In this document: in pieces, positions 15,636-25,500 of the stretch
Position numbering within the stretch: position 1 is the stretch's first letter
Layout: the number at the start of each line of letters is the position of its first letter
Origin: Holophagaceae bacterium
GTDB taxonomy: Bacteria; Acidobacteriota; Holophagae; Holophagales; Holophagaceae
DNA: 64,000 nt
Assembly (NCBI GenBank): GCA_021286765.1
Contig: JAJTBS010000001.1
Span: forward strand, 186,001 to 250,000
Direction of reading: 5' to 3'
Notes under the pieces: generated by a model
Seen by the model: the letters and a program-made list of their open reading frames with translations, nothing else
The model's database searches: none
What the model was told of the DNA's origin: nothing
Position numbers and translations under genes: made by a program

Positions 15636-17456
15636 CTACGCTCCGGCCAGAGGCATGCTGTCGGGCCCGGTGGCCTGGACCAGGTGGGCGAAGTAGGCCC
15701 GGTCCTCGGTCAGGATGTGCCCCTTCACCAGGTCCAAGGCGAGGAAGCTGATCAGTCGACCGAAGTCCAGCTGGCCCGCCTTCACCTCTGATTGCAGCTT
15801 CCAGGCCTTGGAAAGGAGCGAGGCGTGGATGCCGGCGTGTTCAGGCAGATCGGGGTACCTGGCCTGGCGCAGCAGGGCCTCCTCATCGTGGAAGTGCTGG
15901 GCCGTGTGGGCAAGCAGGGTCTCCAGCCGGAGCGCCACTTCAGTCAGCGGGCGGTTCTCCGTGAGGGTCGCCATGAGGGTGCTGGCCAGGCGGAACAACC
16001 GCTGATGCTGGGCATCGACCAGGGCGTGGCCGCTGGCATAGGTGTCTTCCCAGATGACTTCCAGGAGGGAGCGCTCGGAGGAGGGCTCGACTTCGGGGCC
16101 CTCGGGCGCGGGTGCTGCGATGACGCGGTTCCGACCTTCGGCCTTCGCCCGGTAGAGCGCCTGATCAGTCCGCTCGATCCACTCCTCCAGCCCTTCTCCC
16201 AGGGCGTACTCCGACACGCCCAGGCTCATGGTCACGCGGCCCACGCCCGGGAACTCGATGGCCTCGATGGCCGCGCGGAGCTTCTCCGCCAAGCCCAGGG
16301 CCCCCTCCAGACGGGTGGCCGGGGTCATCACCAGGAATTCCTCACCCCCCCAGCGGACCAGCGAATCCGAGGCCCGCAGGTGCATGCGCACGGTCTGGGC
16401 CGTGCCGGCCAACACGGCGTCGCCAGCCCCGTGACCATAGGTGTCGTTCACGCGCTTGAAGTGATCCAGGTCGAACATGAGCAGGGAGAGGGGGTCCCGC
16501 CGGCGGTGGGCCAGGGCGATCTCGGGCATCACCGCCTCCTCGAAGCGGCGGCGATTCCAGGCGCCGGTCAGCCGGTCCGTGGAGGCAGCCTGTTCAAGCT
16601 GATCCAGGGCGCGCTGCAGGCTCTGGTTGGCCAATTCGGACGATTGGCGGGCCACGCTCAGCTCCCGCAGCCGTTCCGACAGCTCGGCGTTCCGCTGGGT
16701 CACCAGGGCTTCCAGGGTGGAGGCCTGGCTTGCCACGACGGCGAGCTGGGCGCGCTGGGCGGCTTCAGTGTCCTTGCGGAGCTCCATCATGCGGCTGAGC
16801 ATGGCCCAGCCCAGGGCCATGGCGAGGACGACCAGGGCAAGCTGGAGGATGGCCAGCGACAGGATCGTGCCCAGCCAGCCAGCCGACAGGGCCCACAAGG
16901 TGGCGCAGCAGACCAGGAGGGCGAGGGTGGCCGCCACGAGGGCGCTGGCAATGCGGAGACCCTCATGCCGGGCGCGCAGCCCCGCCGTGAGGGTCAGCAG
17001 GGCCAGCAGGGGAGCCAGCAGGCCCAGCACGATTTCGGAGAGCCGATGGAACGGGGCCCAGGGCACCAGTGCCGCCAGGGCGATGATCAGGGTGGCCAGG
17101 GCCGTGAAGCGCCGGATGTGGGCCAGGCGGCGGGCCCCGGGCGAGGTCGACAGAAGCCCGGCCGTCACCCGTTCCCAGATGGCGAGGGAGAGGCCTCCGA
17201 GGATCAGGGAGGCAGGATGGATCCAGGGCGTCAGGCGGGTCGGGAGCAGGGGGGTCGCAAGGCCGCTGTAGGCGATCCAGGCGGCCGCAGCCACCAGGCC
17301 GAACATTCCCGCCTGGCTGAGCACCCGGTCGCGCAGGGGACGGTAGGCCAGGATCGACAGCAGTGCCAGGGCCACAAGGATGCCTGCCAGGAAGGCCTGG
17401 AGGGCCAGGGACAGCTGGGAGGGTACGGCCGGAGCGCCGGATGGGAGGGTCAGCAT
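15636..17456 (-). CDS. Membrane diguanylate cyclase with C-terminal hemerythrin domain
   Basis: A 606-residue protein. The N-terminal third has about seven membrane helices (a 7TM-type sensor region), then a coiled coil rich in Ala and Gln (about 230-290), then a GGDEF domain whose active site is RWGGEEF (about residues 369-374), with FDLDHFKRVNDTYGHGAGD before it; it should make cyclic di-GMP. From about residue 468 a bacteriohemerythrin domain follows with the di-iron ligand pattern GHALVDAQHQ, HTAQHFHDEE, HAGIH and VKGHILTED. Hemerythrin binds O2 at a di-iron site, so cyclase output may track oxygen or redox state. The gene starts 10 bases after tadA on the same strand and is probably cotranscribed. 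Confidence 0.93.
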   Translation of the reverse strand: MLTLPSGAPAVPSQLSLALQAFLAGILVALALLSILAYRPLRDRVLSQAGMFGLVAAAAWIAYSGLATPLLPTRLTPWIHPASLILGGLSLAIWERVTAGLLSTSPGARRLAHIRRFTALATLIIALAALVPWAPFHRLSEIVLGLLAPLLALLTLTAGLRARHEGLRIASALVAATLALLVCCATLWALSAGWLGTILSLAILQLALVVLAMALGWAMLSRMMELRKDTEAAQRAQLAVVASQASTLEALVTQRNAELSERLRELSVARQSSELANQSLQRALDQLEQAASTDRLTGAWNRRRFEEAVMPEIALAHRRRDPLSLLMFDLDHFKRVNDTYGHGAGDAVLAGTAQTVRMHLRASDSLVRWGGEEFLVMTPATRLEGALGLAEKLRAAIEAIEFPGVGRVTMSLGVSEYALGEGLEEWIERTDQALYRAKAEGRNRVIAAPAPEGPEVEPSSERSLLEVIWEDTYASGHALVDAQHQRLFRLASTLMATLTENRPLTEVALRLETLLAHTAQHFHDEEALLRQARYPDLPEHAGIHASLLSKAWKLQSEVKAGQLDFGRLISFLALDLVKGHILTEDRAYFAHLVQATGPDSMPLAGA

Positions 17457-17466
17457 GGCAACGCTC

Positions 17467-17919
17467 TCATCGGCGCCGTTTGAAGAAAGCTTGGATCTGG
17501 GCCCGGCATTCCGGTTCGAGGAGCCCCCCTTCCAGGGAGAAGCGGTGGTTCAGGGCGGCCTGATCCAGCGTCTCCAGCCAACGGCTGACGCCCACCTTGG
17601 GATCGCTGGCGCCGAACACCACGCGGCCCACCCGGGCGTGGATGAGGGCGCCGAAGCACATGAGGCAGGGTTCCAGCGTCACGTAGAGCGTGGCCCCCGT
17701 CATGCGGTAGTTCTTGGTCCAGGCCCCGGCGCTGCGCAGCGCCAGCACCTCGGCGTGGGCCGTGGGGTCGTTCAGCTTCACCGGGTGGTTGTGGCCACGG
17801 CCCAGCAGGCAGCCTTCGGACACGATGACCGCGCCGACCGGGACTTCATCCAGGCTGTCCGCCTTCTCGGCCTCCTCAAGGGCCAGCTTCATGAAGTAGA
17901 TGTCATCGCCAGACCACAT
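17467..17919 (-). CDS. tadA: tRNA-specific adenosine deaminase
   Basis: Converts adenosine 34 to inosine in tRNA-Arg(ACG), allowing wobble decoding. The 150-residue protein has the zinc cytidine-deaminase fold: TAHAEVLAL with His55 and Glu57, and TLEPCLMCFGA with Cys85 and Cys88 as zinc ligands. GHNHPVKLNDP and VGRVVFGASDPKVG are characteristic of TadA over other deaminases. Start ATG at 17919. It heads a two-gene unit with the GGDEF-hemerythrin gene and is divergent from carA. Confidence 0.94.
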   Translation of the reverse strand: MWSGDDIYFMKLALEEAEKADSLDEVPVGAVIVSEGCLLGRGHNHPVKLNDPTAHAEVLALRSAGAWTKNYRMTGATLYVTLEPCLMCFGALIHARVGRVVFGASDPKVGVSRWLETLDQAALNHRFSLEGGLLEPECRAQIQAFFKRRR

Positions 17920-18114
17920 AGACCCTTAGTGTGTCGTAAACCGCCGGGGCTGCGGATGGGGCGAACCCTGTATTCAAGGCGCGCGCTGTCTTGGTTTCGT
18001 TTCCGACTGGCCACCCCACCAGGGTCGAAGTCCATCGAGTATGTCGAAAACAAAGGAGCAGTATGGCCGATTTCCCCTTGAAGAAAAAGGCTGATCCTGG
18101 GATTTCCGGGTCGC

Positions 18115-18188
18115 TACACTCACTTTGGTCCTGCATGGACCGAGTCATTCTCACGACCCCGCGGCGGCCCGGCCTCCGCGGGGTTTTT
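18115..18188 (+). promoter_or_regulatory. carA: carA leader: -10 box, 5' hairpin and intrinsic terminator (candidate attenuator)
   Basis: TACACT at 18115-18120 is a likely -10 box; the -35 (CTGATC, 18091-18096) is weak. The transcript would begin near 18127 with a small hairpin (GGTCC 18127-18131 with GGACC 18137-18141). It then meets a 9-base-pair G+C stem (18156-18164 with 18176-18184) followed by five T's, a textbook intrinsic terminator, only 22 bases before the carA start. A terminator between promoter and gene suggests transcription attenuation. The hairpin could instead only close an unseen upstream RNA. Confidence 0.6.
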
Positions 18189-18210
18189 GCAGAGCACGGG
18201 CGGAGGGCAC

Positions 18211-19293
18211 ATGCGCGCGCACCTGATCCTGAAGGACGGAACCATCTTCCGGGGGCGGGCGCCGTTGGGCTTTGGCGGCGGTGGTGAGGCGGTGTTCACC
18301 ACAGCCATGGCCGGCTACCAGGAGATCCTCACGGATCCCAGCTTCGCCGGGCAGATGGTCTGCATGACTTTTCCCGAGCAGGGCATCTACGGCATCCACG
18401 CCGACCTCAACGAGGGCACGCGGCCCTGGGCCACGGGCCTGCTCTGCAGGCGCCTCAGCTTCGCGCCGGACCACCACCGCAGCGAGGGTGACCTTGCGGG
18501 CTGGCTCAAACGCCACCACATCCCCGTGATGTCCGACCTGGACACCCGCGCGCTCACCCAGCACCTGCGCGACCAGGGCTCGCAGCCCTCACTCATCTGG
18601 ACCGAGGTGGACGGCAGCCTCGACGCCGGCGTGGCCAAAGCCAAGGCCCTGCCCGACATGACCGGCCAGGCGCTCTGCGGCGCCGTGAGCTGCAGGGACC
18701 GCTACGAACTGAACCCCGGCGGGGCCTTCCGCGTGGCGGTGCTCGATGGCGGCATCAAGCTGAGCATTCTGAACCAGCTGGTGGGCGCGGGCCTGCACCT
18801 GGAGGTGTTCCCCTGGGACACGCCCGCCACGGAGCTCACGGACAAGCGCTTCCACGGCCTCTTCCTCAGCAACGGCCCCGGCGATCCCGCCGCGCTGCCC
18901 GGCATGCAGAAGGAGGTGGAGGCCTGCATTGGCCAGCTGCCCATCTTCGGCATCTGCCTGGGCCACCAGCTGCTGGGCCAGGCCTTCGGCGGCCGCACCT
19001 TCAAGCTGAAGTTCGGTCACCGTGGCGCCAACCAGCCCGTGCACGACCTCACGACCGGCCGCATCGAGATCACCGCGCAGAACCATGGCTTCGCGGTGGA
19101 TGAAGGCAGCCTGCCGTCTGAAATCGAAGTCACCCACAAGCATCTGAGTGATGGAACAGTGGAGGGCCTGCGACACACCAAGCTTCCCATCTTCTCCCTG
19201 CAGCATCACCCCGAGGCAAGCCCTGGACCCCACGATGCGCATCCCGCCTTCCACCGCTTCGTGGCCATGATGCAGGAGGTCCACCATGCCTAA
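18211..19293 (+). CDS. carA: Carbamoyl-phosphate synthase, small (glutaminase) subunit
   Basis: Splits glutamine and passes ammonia to CarB for carbamoyl phosphate, the first step of pyrimidine and arginine synthesis. The 360-residue chain has the N-terminal CarA domain ([19 protein letters not shown]) and a C-terminal class I amidotransferase with nucleophile Cys in [16 protein letters not shown] and the His-Glu pair in [23 protein letters not shown] before ATG 18211 fixes the start. It overlaps carB by 8 bases, so the subunits are translationally coupled. Regulation is probably through the terminator-like leader. Confidence 0.97.
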   Translation: MRAHLILKDGTIFRGRAPLGFGGGGEAVFTTAMAGYQEILTDPSFAGQMVCMTFPEQGIYGIHADLNEGTRPWATGLLCRRLSFAPDHHRSEGDLAGWLKRHHIPVMSDLDTRALTQHLRDQGSQPSLIWTEVDGSLDAGVAKAKALPDMTGQALCGAVSCRDRYELNPGGAFRVAVLDGGIKLSILNQLVGAGLHLEVFPWDTPATELTDKRFHGLFLSNGPGDPAALPGMQKEVEACIGQLPIFGICLGHQLLGQAFGGRTFKLKFGHRGANQPVHDLTTGRIEITAQNHGFAVDEGSLPSEIEVTHKHLSDGTVEGLRHTKLPIFSLQHHPEASPGPHDAHPAFHRFVAMMQEVHHA

Positions 19294-22200
19294 GCGCACG
19301 GATCTGACGAGTGTGCTGGTCCTGGGCTCCGGCCCCATCCAGATCGGCCAGGCCTGCGAATTCGACTACTCGGGCACCCAGGCGCTGAAGGCCCTGCGGG
19401 AAGAGGGCATCCGCACCATCCTGCTGAACTCGAACCCGGCCTCGATCATGACGGACGCCGGCCGCGCCGATGCCACCTACATCGAACCCCTGACGCTGGG
19501 CGTGCTGGCGAAGGTCATCGAGGCGGAGAAGCCCGACGCCATCCTGCCCACCGTGGGCGGCCAGACGGCCCTGAACCTCGCCATGGAGGCCTTCGAGACG
19601 GGCCTTCTGGAGCGCAGCGGGGTGAAGCTCATCGGCGCCCAACCCGAGGCCATCAAACGCGGCGAGGACCGCCAGCTCTTCAAGGCCCTCATGGACGACC
19701 TGGGCCTGGAGACCTGCCGCGGCGGATTCGCGCACAACATGGCCGAGGCGCGGGACCTGCTCAAGCTCACGGGTTTTCCCGCCATCATCCGGCCCAGCTT
19801 CACCCTGGGCGGCAGTGGCGGCGGCATCGCCTACAACGTGGACGAATTCGAAACCATCGTGGCCCGCGGCCTCGACCTGAGCCCCACCAAGCAGGTGCTC
19901 ATCGAGGAGAGCATCCTCGGCTGGAAAGAGTTCGAGCTTGAAGTGGTGCGCGACCTGGACGACAACGTCGAGGTGATCTGCTCCATCGAGAACTTCGATC
20001 CCATGGGCGTGCACACCGGCGACAGCATCACCGTGGCCCCGGCCCTGACGCTGACCGACCCCGAGTACCAGAAGATGCGCGACGCCGCACTGGCGGTCAT
20101 CCGCGCCGTGGGCGTGGAGACCGGCGGCTCCAACATCCAGTTCGCCCTGGAGCCCGAGACCAGCCGCATCATCGTCATCGAGATGAACCCCCGTGTGAGC
20201 CGCAGCTCCGCGCTGGCGTCCAAGGCCACGGGCTTCCCCATCGCCTGGGTGGCCACCAAGCTGGCCCTGGGCTATCGCCTGTGGGAGCTGCCCAACGCCA
20301 TCACCCGAATGACCAAGGCAGCCTTCGAGCCGGTGCTGGACTACATCGTGGTGAAGATCCCGCGCTTCACCTTCGAGAAGTTCCCCCAGGCCGACAAGGT
20401 GCTGGGCACGCAGATGAAGAGCGTGGGCGAGGTCATGAGCATCGGACGCAGCTTCCAGGAGGCCCTGCAGAAGGCGGTGCGCTCGCTGGAAGAAGGCCAC
20501 AAGGGCATTTCGGGGGCGCTGGAAGGCAAGCTCGACCTGGGCCGCCTCAAGGAGCACCTCATCATTCCCGGCTCCCAGCGCATCTTCTGGCTCTACCACG
20601 CCCTCAAGGCGGGCCACAGCGTCGAGGAGCTGCACCGGCTCACCAAGATCACGCCCTGGTTCTTGCGCGAGATCGAGGAGATCGTCGTGCTGGAAGGCCG
20701 CCTGCGCAGCTTCCCGGTGGATCGCCTGCCGGAGGAACTGCTGGAGAAGGCCAAGCGCGCGGGCTTCGCCGACAACCAGATCGCCGTGTTCTGCTCCGGC
20801 ACCGAAGCGGAGGTCGCCGCGCGGCGCGAGGCCCTGGGCCTGCGCCCGGCCTACAAGCGGGTGGATACCTGTGCGGGCGAGTTCAAGGCGGAGACGCCCT
20901 ACCTCTACGGGACCTGGGAAGAAACGAGCGAAGCCGAGCCCACGGACCGGCCCAAGGCCATCGTGCTGGGCAGCGGCCCCAACCGCATCGGGCAGGGCGT
21001 CGAGTTCGACTGCTGCTGCGTGCAGGCGGTGGAGGCCATCCGCGCCAGCGGGGTCGAGGCCATCCTCATCAACTGCAACCCCGAGACGGTGAGCACCGAC
21101 TTCGACACCAGCGACCGCCTCTACTTCGAGCCCCTCACCTACGAGCACGTGAAGGCCGTGGTGGAGCGCGAAGGGAAGGGCGGCAAGCTGCTGGGCGTCT
21201 TCGCCCAGTTCGGTGGGCAGACGCCCCTGAAGCTGGCGGAGCCCCTGCATAAGGCCGGCGTGACGCTGCTGGGGACGCCCCTCAACACCATCCTGGATGC
21301 CGAAGACCGCGAGCGCTTCGGCCAGGCCCTCACGCGCCTGAACATCCCCGCGCCGCAGTGGGGCATGGCCACCAGCTACGAGCAGGCCAAGGAGGTCGCG
21401 CAGCGCCTCAGCTACCCCGTGATGGTGCGCCCCAGCTTCGTACTGGGCGGCCGGGCCATGGCCGTGGTCTTCGATGACGCGGGCCTCGAGAAGTACATGC
21501 GCGAGGCCGTGGCCGTGAGCAACGACCAGCCGGTGCTGCTGGACCGCTTCCTCGACGGCGCCCAGGAACTCGACATCGATGTGGTGTGCGATGGCGAGGA
21601 GGTCGCCATCGCCGGCTTGCTGGCTCACATCGAGGAGGCGGGCATCCACAGCGGGGACAGCTACGCGGTGATCCCCGCCCTCGGCGTGCCGGAGGCGATC
21701 CTCGAGACGGTGAAGGGCTACGCCCGCAAGCTGGCGCTGGATCTGGGCGTGCGCGGCCTCATGAACCTGCAGTTCGCCGTGAAGGACGGCATCGCCTACT
21801 GCCTGGAGGCCAATCCGCGCGCCAGCCGCACGGTGCCCTTCGTGAGCAAGGCCACGGGCGTGGACTGGGCCGGTGTCGCGGCCCGCATCGGCCTTGGCCA
21901 GAGCCTGAAGCAGCAGGGCATCACCGATGGTGTGCCGCGCCTGGTCTCGATGAAGGGCGTCGTATTTCCCTTCGCCAAGTTCCCGGGCGTCGATCCGGTG
22001 CTGGGCCCCGAGATGAAGAGCACGGGTGAGGTCATGGGCATCGGCGAGACCTTCGGCGAGGCCTACGCGAAGTCGCTGCTGGCCGCCGGCATCCCGCTGC
22101 CCCTGTCGGGCACGGTCTTCCTCACGGTGAACGACGCGGACAAGGCGCGCCTGCCAGAGCTGGCCCACAAGCTGGTGGCCCTGGGCTTCGGCCTCTGCGC

Positions 22201-22495
22201 CACCGAGGGCACCGCCCGCGCGCTGGAGGCCGTGGGCCTGAAGGTCCGCAAGATCTTCAAGGTCAACGAAGGCCGCCCCAACGCGGTGGACTTGCTCAAG
22301 AACGGCGAGGTCCAGTGGGTCATCAACACGCCCCTGGGCCGGGATGCCTTCTTCGATGAAAGCGCCATCCGCCGCGAGGCCTTGCGTCTGAAAATTCCAT
22401 GCCTCACCAACCTCAGCGCGGCTCTGGCCGCCTGCGAAGCCGTGGAGACCCTGCGCGGCGACATGCAGGTGCGGGCCCTGCAGTCCCTGGGGTGA
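19286..22495 (+). CDS. carB: Carbamoyl-phosphate synthase, large subunit
   Basis: Makes carbamoyl phosphate from bicarbonate, ATP and the ammonia released by CarA. The 1069-residue chain is full length and shows the internal duplication: two ATP-grasp halves, the first beginning [19 protein letters not shown] and the second [19 protein letters not shown], each with an ATP-binding RPSFVLGG or RPSFTLGG loop. The C-terminal MGS-like domain (about the last 130 residues; [14 protein letters not shown]) is the site of allosteric control by UMP or ornithine in relatives. Start ATG 19286 lies inside carA. A possible -10 (TAAAAT, 22544-22549) for the next gene follows the stop. Confidence 0.98.
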   Translation: MPKRTDLTSVLVLGSGPIQIGQACEFDYSGTQALKALREEGIRTILLNSNPASIMTDAGRADATYIEPLTLGVLAKVIEAEKPDAILPTVGGQTALNLAMEAFETGLLERSGVKLIGAQPEAIKRGEDRQLFKALMDDLGLETCRGGFAHNMAEARDLLKLTGFPAIIRPSFTLGGSGGGIAYNVDEFETIVARGLDLSPTKQVLIEESILGWKEFELEVVRDLDDNVEVICSIENFDPMGVHTGDSITVAPALTLTDPEYQKMRDAALAVIRAVGVETGGSNIQFALEPETSRIIVIEMNPRVSRSSALASKATGFPIAWVATKLALGYRLWELPNAITRMTKAAFEPVLDYIVVKIPRFTFEKFPQADKVLGTQMKSVGEVMSIGRSFQEALQKAVRSLEEGHKGISGALEGKLDLGRLKEHLIIPGSQRIFWLYHALKAGHSVEELHRLTKITPWFLREIEEIVVLEGRLRSFPVDRLPEELLEKAKRAGFADNQIAVFCSGTEAEVAARREALGLRPAYKRVDTCAGEFKAETPYLYGTWEETSEAEPTDRPKAIVLGSGPNRIGQGVEFDCCCVQAVEAIRASGVEAILINCNPETVSTDFDTSDRLYFEPLTYEHVKAVVEREGKGGKLLGVFAQFGGQTPLKLAEPLHKAGVTLLGTPLNTILDAEDRERFGQALTRLNIPAPQWGMATSYEQAKEVAQRLSYPVMVRPSFVLGGRAMAVVFDDAGLEKYMREAVAVSNDQPVLLDRFLDGAQELDIDVVCDGEEVAIAGLLAHIEEAGIHSGDSYAVIPALGVPEAILETVKGYARKLALDLGVRGLMNLQFAVKDGIAYCLEANPRASRTVPFVSKATGVDWAGVAARIGLGQSLKQQGITDGVPRLVSMKGVVFPFAKFPGVDPVLGPEMKSTGEVMGIGETFGEAYAKSLLAAGIPLPLSGTVFLTVNDADKARLPELAHKLVALGFGLCATEGTARALEAVGLKVRKIFKVNEGRPNAVDLLKNGEVQWVINTPLGRDAFFDESAIRREALRLKIPCLTNLSAALAACEAVETLRGDMQVRALQSLG

Positions 22496-22588
22496 AATCG
22501 CCAAAGAAAATATAGATATCCACTAATTTTTACCGGGTGGTCGTAAAATACCCGTCATGGGTTCGTCTGACCCTCACCCGCGTGTTCT

Positions 22589-25500
22589 GTGGATTCACCT
22601 GCCTCTGCCCCTGCGGCTGCCATCGCGCGGCCCCTCAGGTCCCCGTGGCCCTGGGTGGGGCTCTGCCTGACGTTGCTCATGACCACTGGCGTGTGGTTGG
22701 CGGTCCGCAAAGTGGAGCGTTCCCGCCTGCAGTCCCTCAAGCAGTCCCAGGCCTCCGCCCTGGCCCACCTGGTTGAGGGGCGGATGGTCGATCTGGAGCA
22801 GGCTTTGCGGGGGGCCTCGGGCTACCTTGGACGTGGGCCACTCCCCACCCGATCCGAGTGGCGGGCTTATGTGGAGCGCCTGGACCTGCCGATGGCCTAC
22901 CCGGGCGTGCAGGGCTTCAGTTTTGTCGAATGGATCCCCCGCCCGGACCTGCCTGACCACCTCCGGCGAGTCCGTCGGGAGGGATTTCCAGACTACGCCG
23001 TGGTTCCCGGTGGCTCGGCGGGGCCCCTGGCCGAAGGGGCCAGCACCATCCTGTACCTGGAACCCATGAACGCGGAGAATCAGCATGCCTTCGGGAAGGA
23101 CATGCTGGAGGATGCCACCCGCCGGCAGGCCATGTTGCAGGCTCGGGACACGGGGCTGGTGGTGACCAGCGGCCCCCTGGTCCTCTACCAGGATGCCCGC
23201 GGCAAGGCCCAGCCCGGCGTCGTCCTGTACGGTCCGGTCTTCCGAGAGGGCCAGCCGGTGACCACGGTGGCGGAACGGCGTGCAGCGCTCCGGGGGTGGG
23301 CCACCATCCCTCTGCGCATGGATGATTTCATCCGTTCGATCCTGACCCAATCCCAACCGCAAGCTGAACTGAAGCTATTTGACAGTGGGGAAGGGGCTGG
23401 AAACCAGCTCTATGGTTCCGACCCTTCACACCCTGACGCGGGAATGGCCACCCGGTGGACGCTCAACGTCCCTGGGCGCACCTGGGTGGCGCGGATCGAG
23501 CCCAGCCCTGACTTCCACCGGCATGTGGGCCATCCGCGTCACTGGCAGTTCCTGCTGGCAGGCCTGATCATCAGCCTGCTGGTCTTCACCCTCCTGATCT
23601 TCCAGACAGGCGCCGAAGCCCGTGCCAAGCTGCTGGCGCGGCTTCGAAGTGAGGAGCTCCTTGCCTCCGAGGCTCAATTCCGCGCCCTGTTCGAGCGGGC
23701 CCCCTTCGGCATGGCCATCGTCGATTCGGCCACGGGCAGATTCCTGTCCGTGAATGGCCAACTGGGCCACATCCTCGGCTACCCGCCCGAGGAAATCCTG
23801 GCTCGGGATTTCCAGAGCTTCACGCATCCAGACCACCTGGCCTCGGACCTGGCCTCCGTGCGGGACCTGGCTTCAGGCGCGGTGCCGGTCATCCACAAGG
23901 AGAAGCGCTACCTTCACCGGGACGGTCATGACGTCTGGGCCCGCCTGAGCATGGTCAAGCTCCCGGTTCTCCCGGGTGAGCCCGCGAGACACCTGTCCAT
24001 CGCGGAGGATATCAATGACCTGCGCCAATCCACGCGGGCCCTCCAGGACAGCGAACAGAAGTTCCGGACCCTGTTTGACCTGTCCCCTGATCCCATCACG
24101 CTGTCTCGCCTTTCAGACGGGGAAGTGCTCCTGGTGAATCAGGCCTGGTGTGACCTCACTGGCTTCCGACCGGAAGAGGTGATGGGCCGGAGGGCCAATG
24201 ACCTGGGCGCCTGGTCTCGGCATGAGGCCCGCAGCGCCTTGATGGAGGAATTGCGAGAAGGCAGCCAGGTAGCGCCTCGGGAGGGGGTCTTCCAGTGCCG
24301 GGACGGCAGCCTGTGCCAGCTGCTTGTCACGGCCAGGGTGGTCCATCTGGAGGGGGAGGCCTACGCCTTGATCGTGGCCAAGGACGTGACGAGCCGCGCC
24401 AAGGCCCTTCAGGACCTCAAGGACAGCGAGGCGCGCTGGCAGTTCGCCCTGGAGGGGGCTGGCGACGGTGTCTGGGATTGGACGGAGGGAGCCGAGTCCC
24501 TCTTCGTGAGCGCCCGCTACAAGGAGATGCTTGGCTATGGCGCGGCCGAAAATCCCTCCTTCACCTTCACAAGCTGGGTCGAGATGATCCACCCCGAGGA
24601 CCGGGACCGGGTGATGGGGCACGTGGAGGACTATCTCCAGGGCCGATCCGGCCTCTACCAGGCCGAGTACCGGGTACGCTGCAAGAATGGGGACTTCATC
24701 TGGGTGCTGGCGCGGGGCATGGCAAGTGCCCGGAATGCGGACGGCCGACCCACGCGGATGATCGGCACCCACTCGGACATCACCCAGCGAAAGCTGACCG
24801 AGGAGGCTCTGCGGGCCCGCGAGGCCGACCTCGCCTTGGCGCAGGAGCTCGGCGACTTCGGGAGCTGGCGTGTGGTCTTTGACGGTGAAGGAGAAGCCTG
24901 GTCCGTCTCGGACGGATTGCGCCGGCTCTATGGCTATGGTCCCGGTCATCCCATCACCATGCAGACGGGCTTTGAGGTCATGCACCCAGAGGACCGTGCC
25001 TTCGTGCAGGCGGCCTGGGAAGCGGCCATGGCTGGGACGGGTCCCTGTCACTGGGAACACCGGACCGTCATTGGGGACGATATTCGCTGGCTGTCCGTGC
25101 GGGTGCTCTTCCGGTTCAACGAGGAAGGCCGCCTGAAGGAAGCCACCGGCATTGTCCAGGACATCACCCGAAAGAGGGTCGCCGAGGAGGCCCTGCGGCT
25201 CAGCGAGGCCCGACTTCGCATCCTGGGTGACCAACTGCCGGACAGCTTCCTGTACCAGTTCTCGTCAAGGCCAGGGGAAGCACCCCGTTTCATCTACCTG
25301 AGTGCCGGGGTGGAACCGCTATGCGGACTGAAGGCCGAAGAAGTGGTGCGGGATCCGGCCTTGCTATTCAGCCAAGTTGATCCAGCCATGCTGCCGACCT
25401 ACCTTGAGGCCGAGGCGATCAGCGGACGGGACCTCACCCCCTTTGCCATGGACCTCCGCCTGCGGCACATGGATGGACGGTGGCGCTGGTTCCGCGTGCG

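Noticed and set aside
18187-18210. Earlier TTG start for CarA at 18187
   Set aside because: It lies at the end of the terminator T run; the ATG at 18211 has a good Shine-Dalgarno and gives the normal N-terminus.
19130-22504. A 1124-residue open frame on the minus strand opposite carB
   Set aside because: It is exactly antisense to a clear full-length CarB and rich in His, Gly and Leu, the usual shadow of a G+C-rich gene. No family signal.
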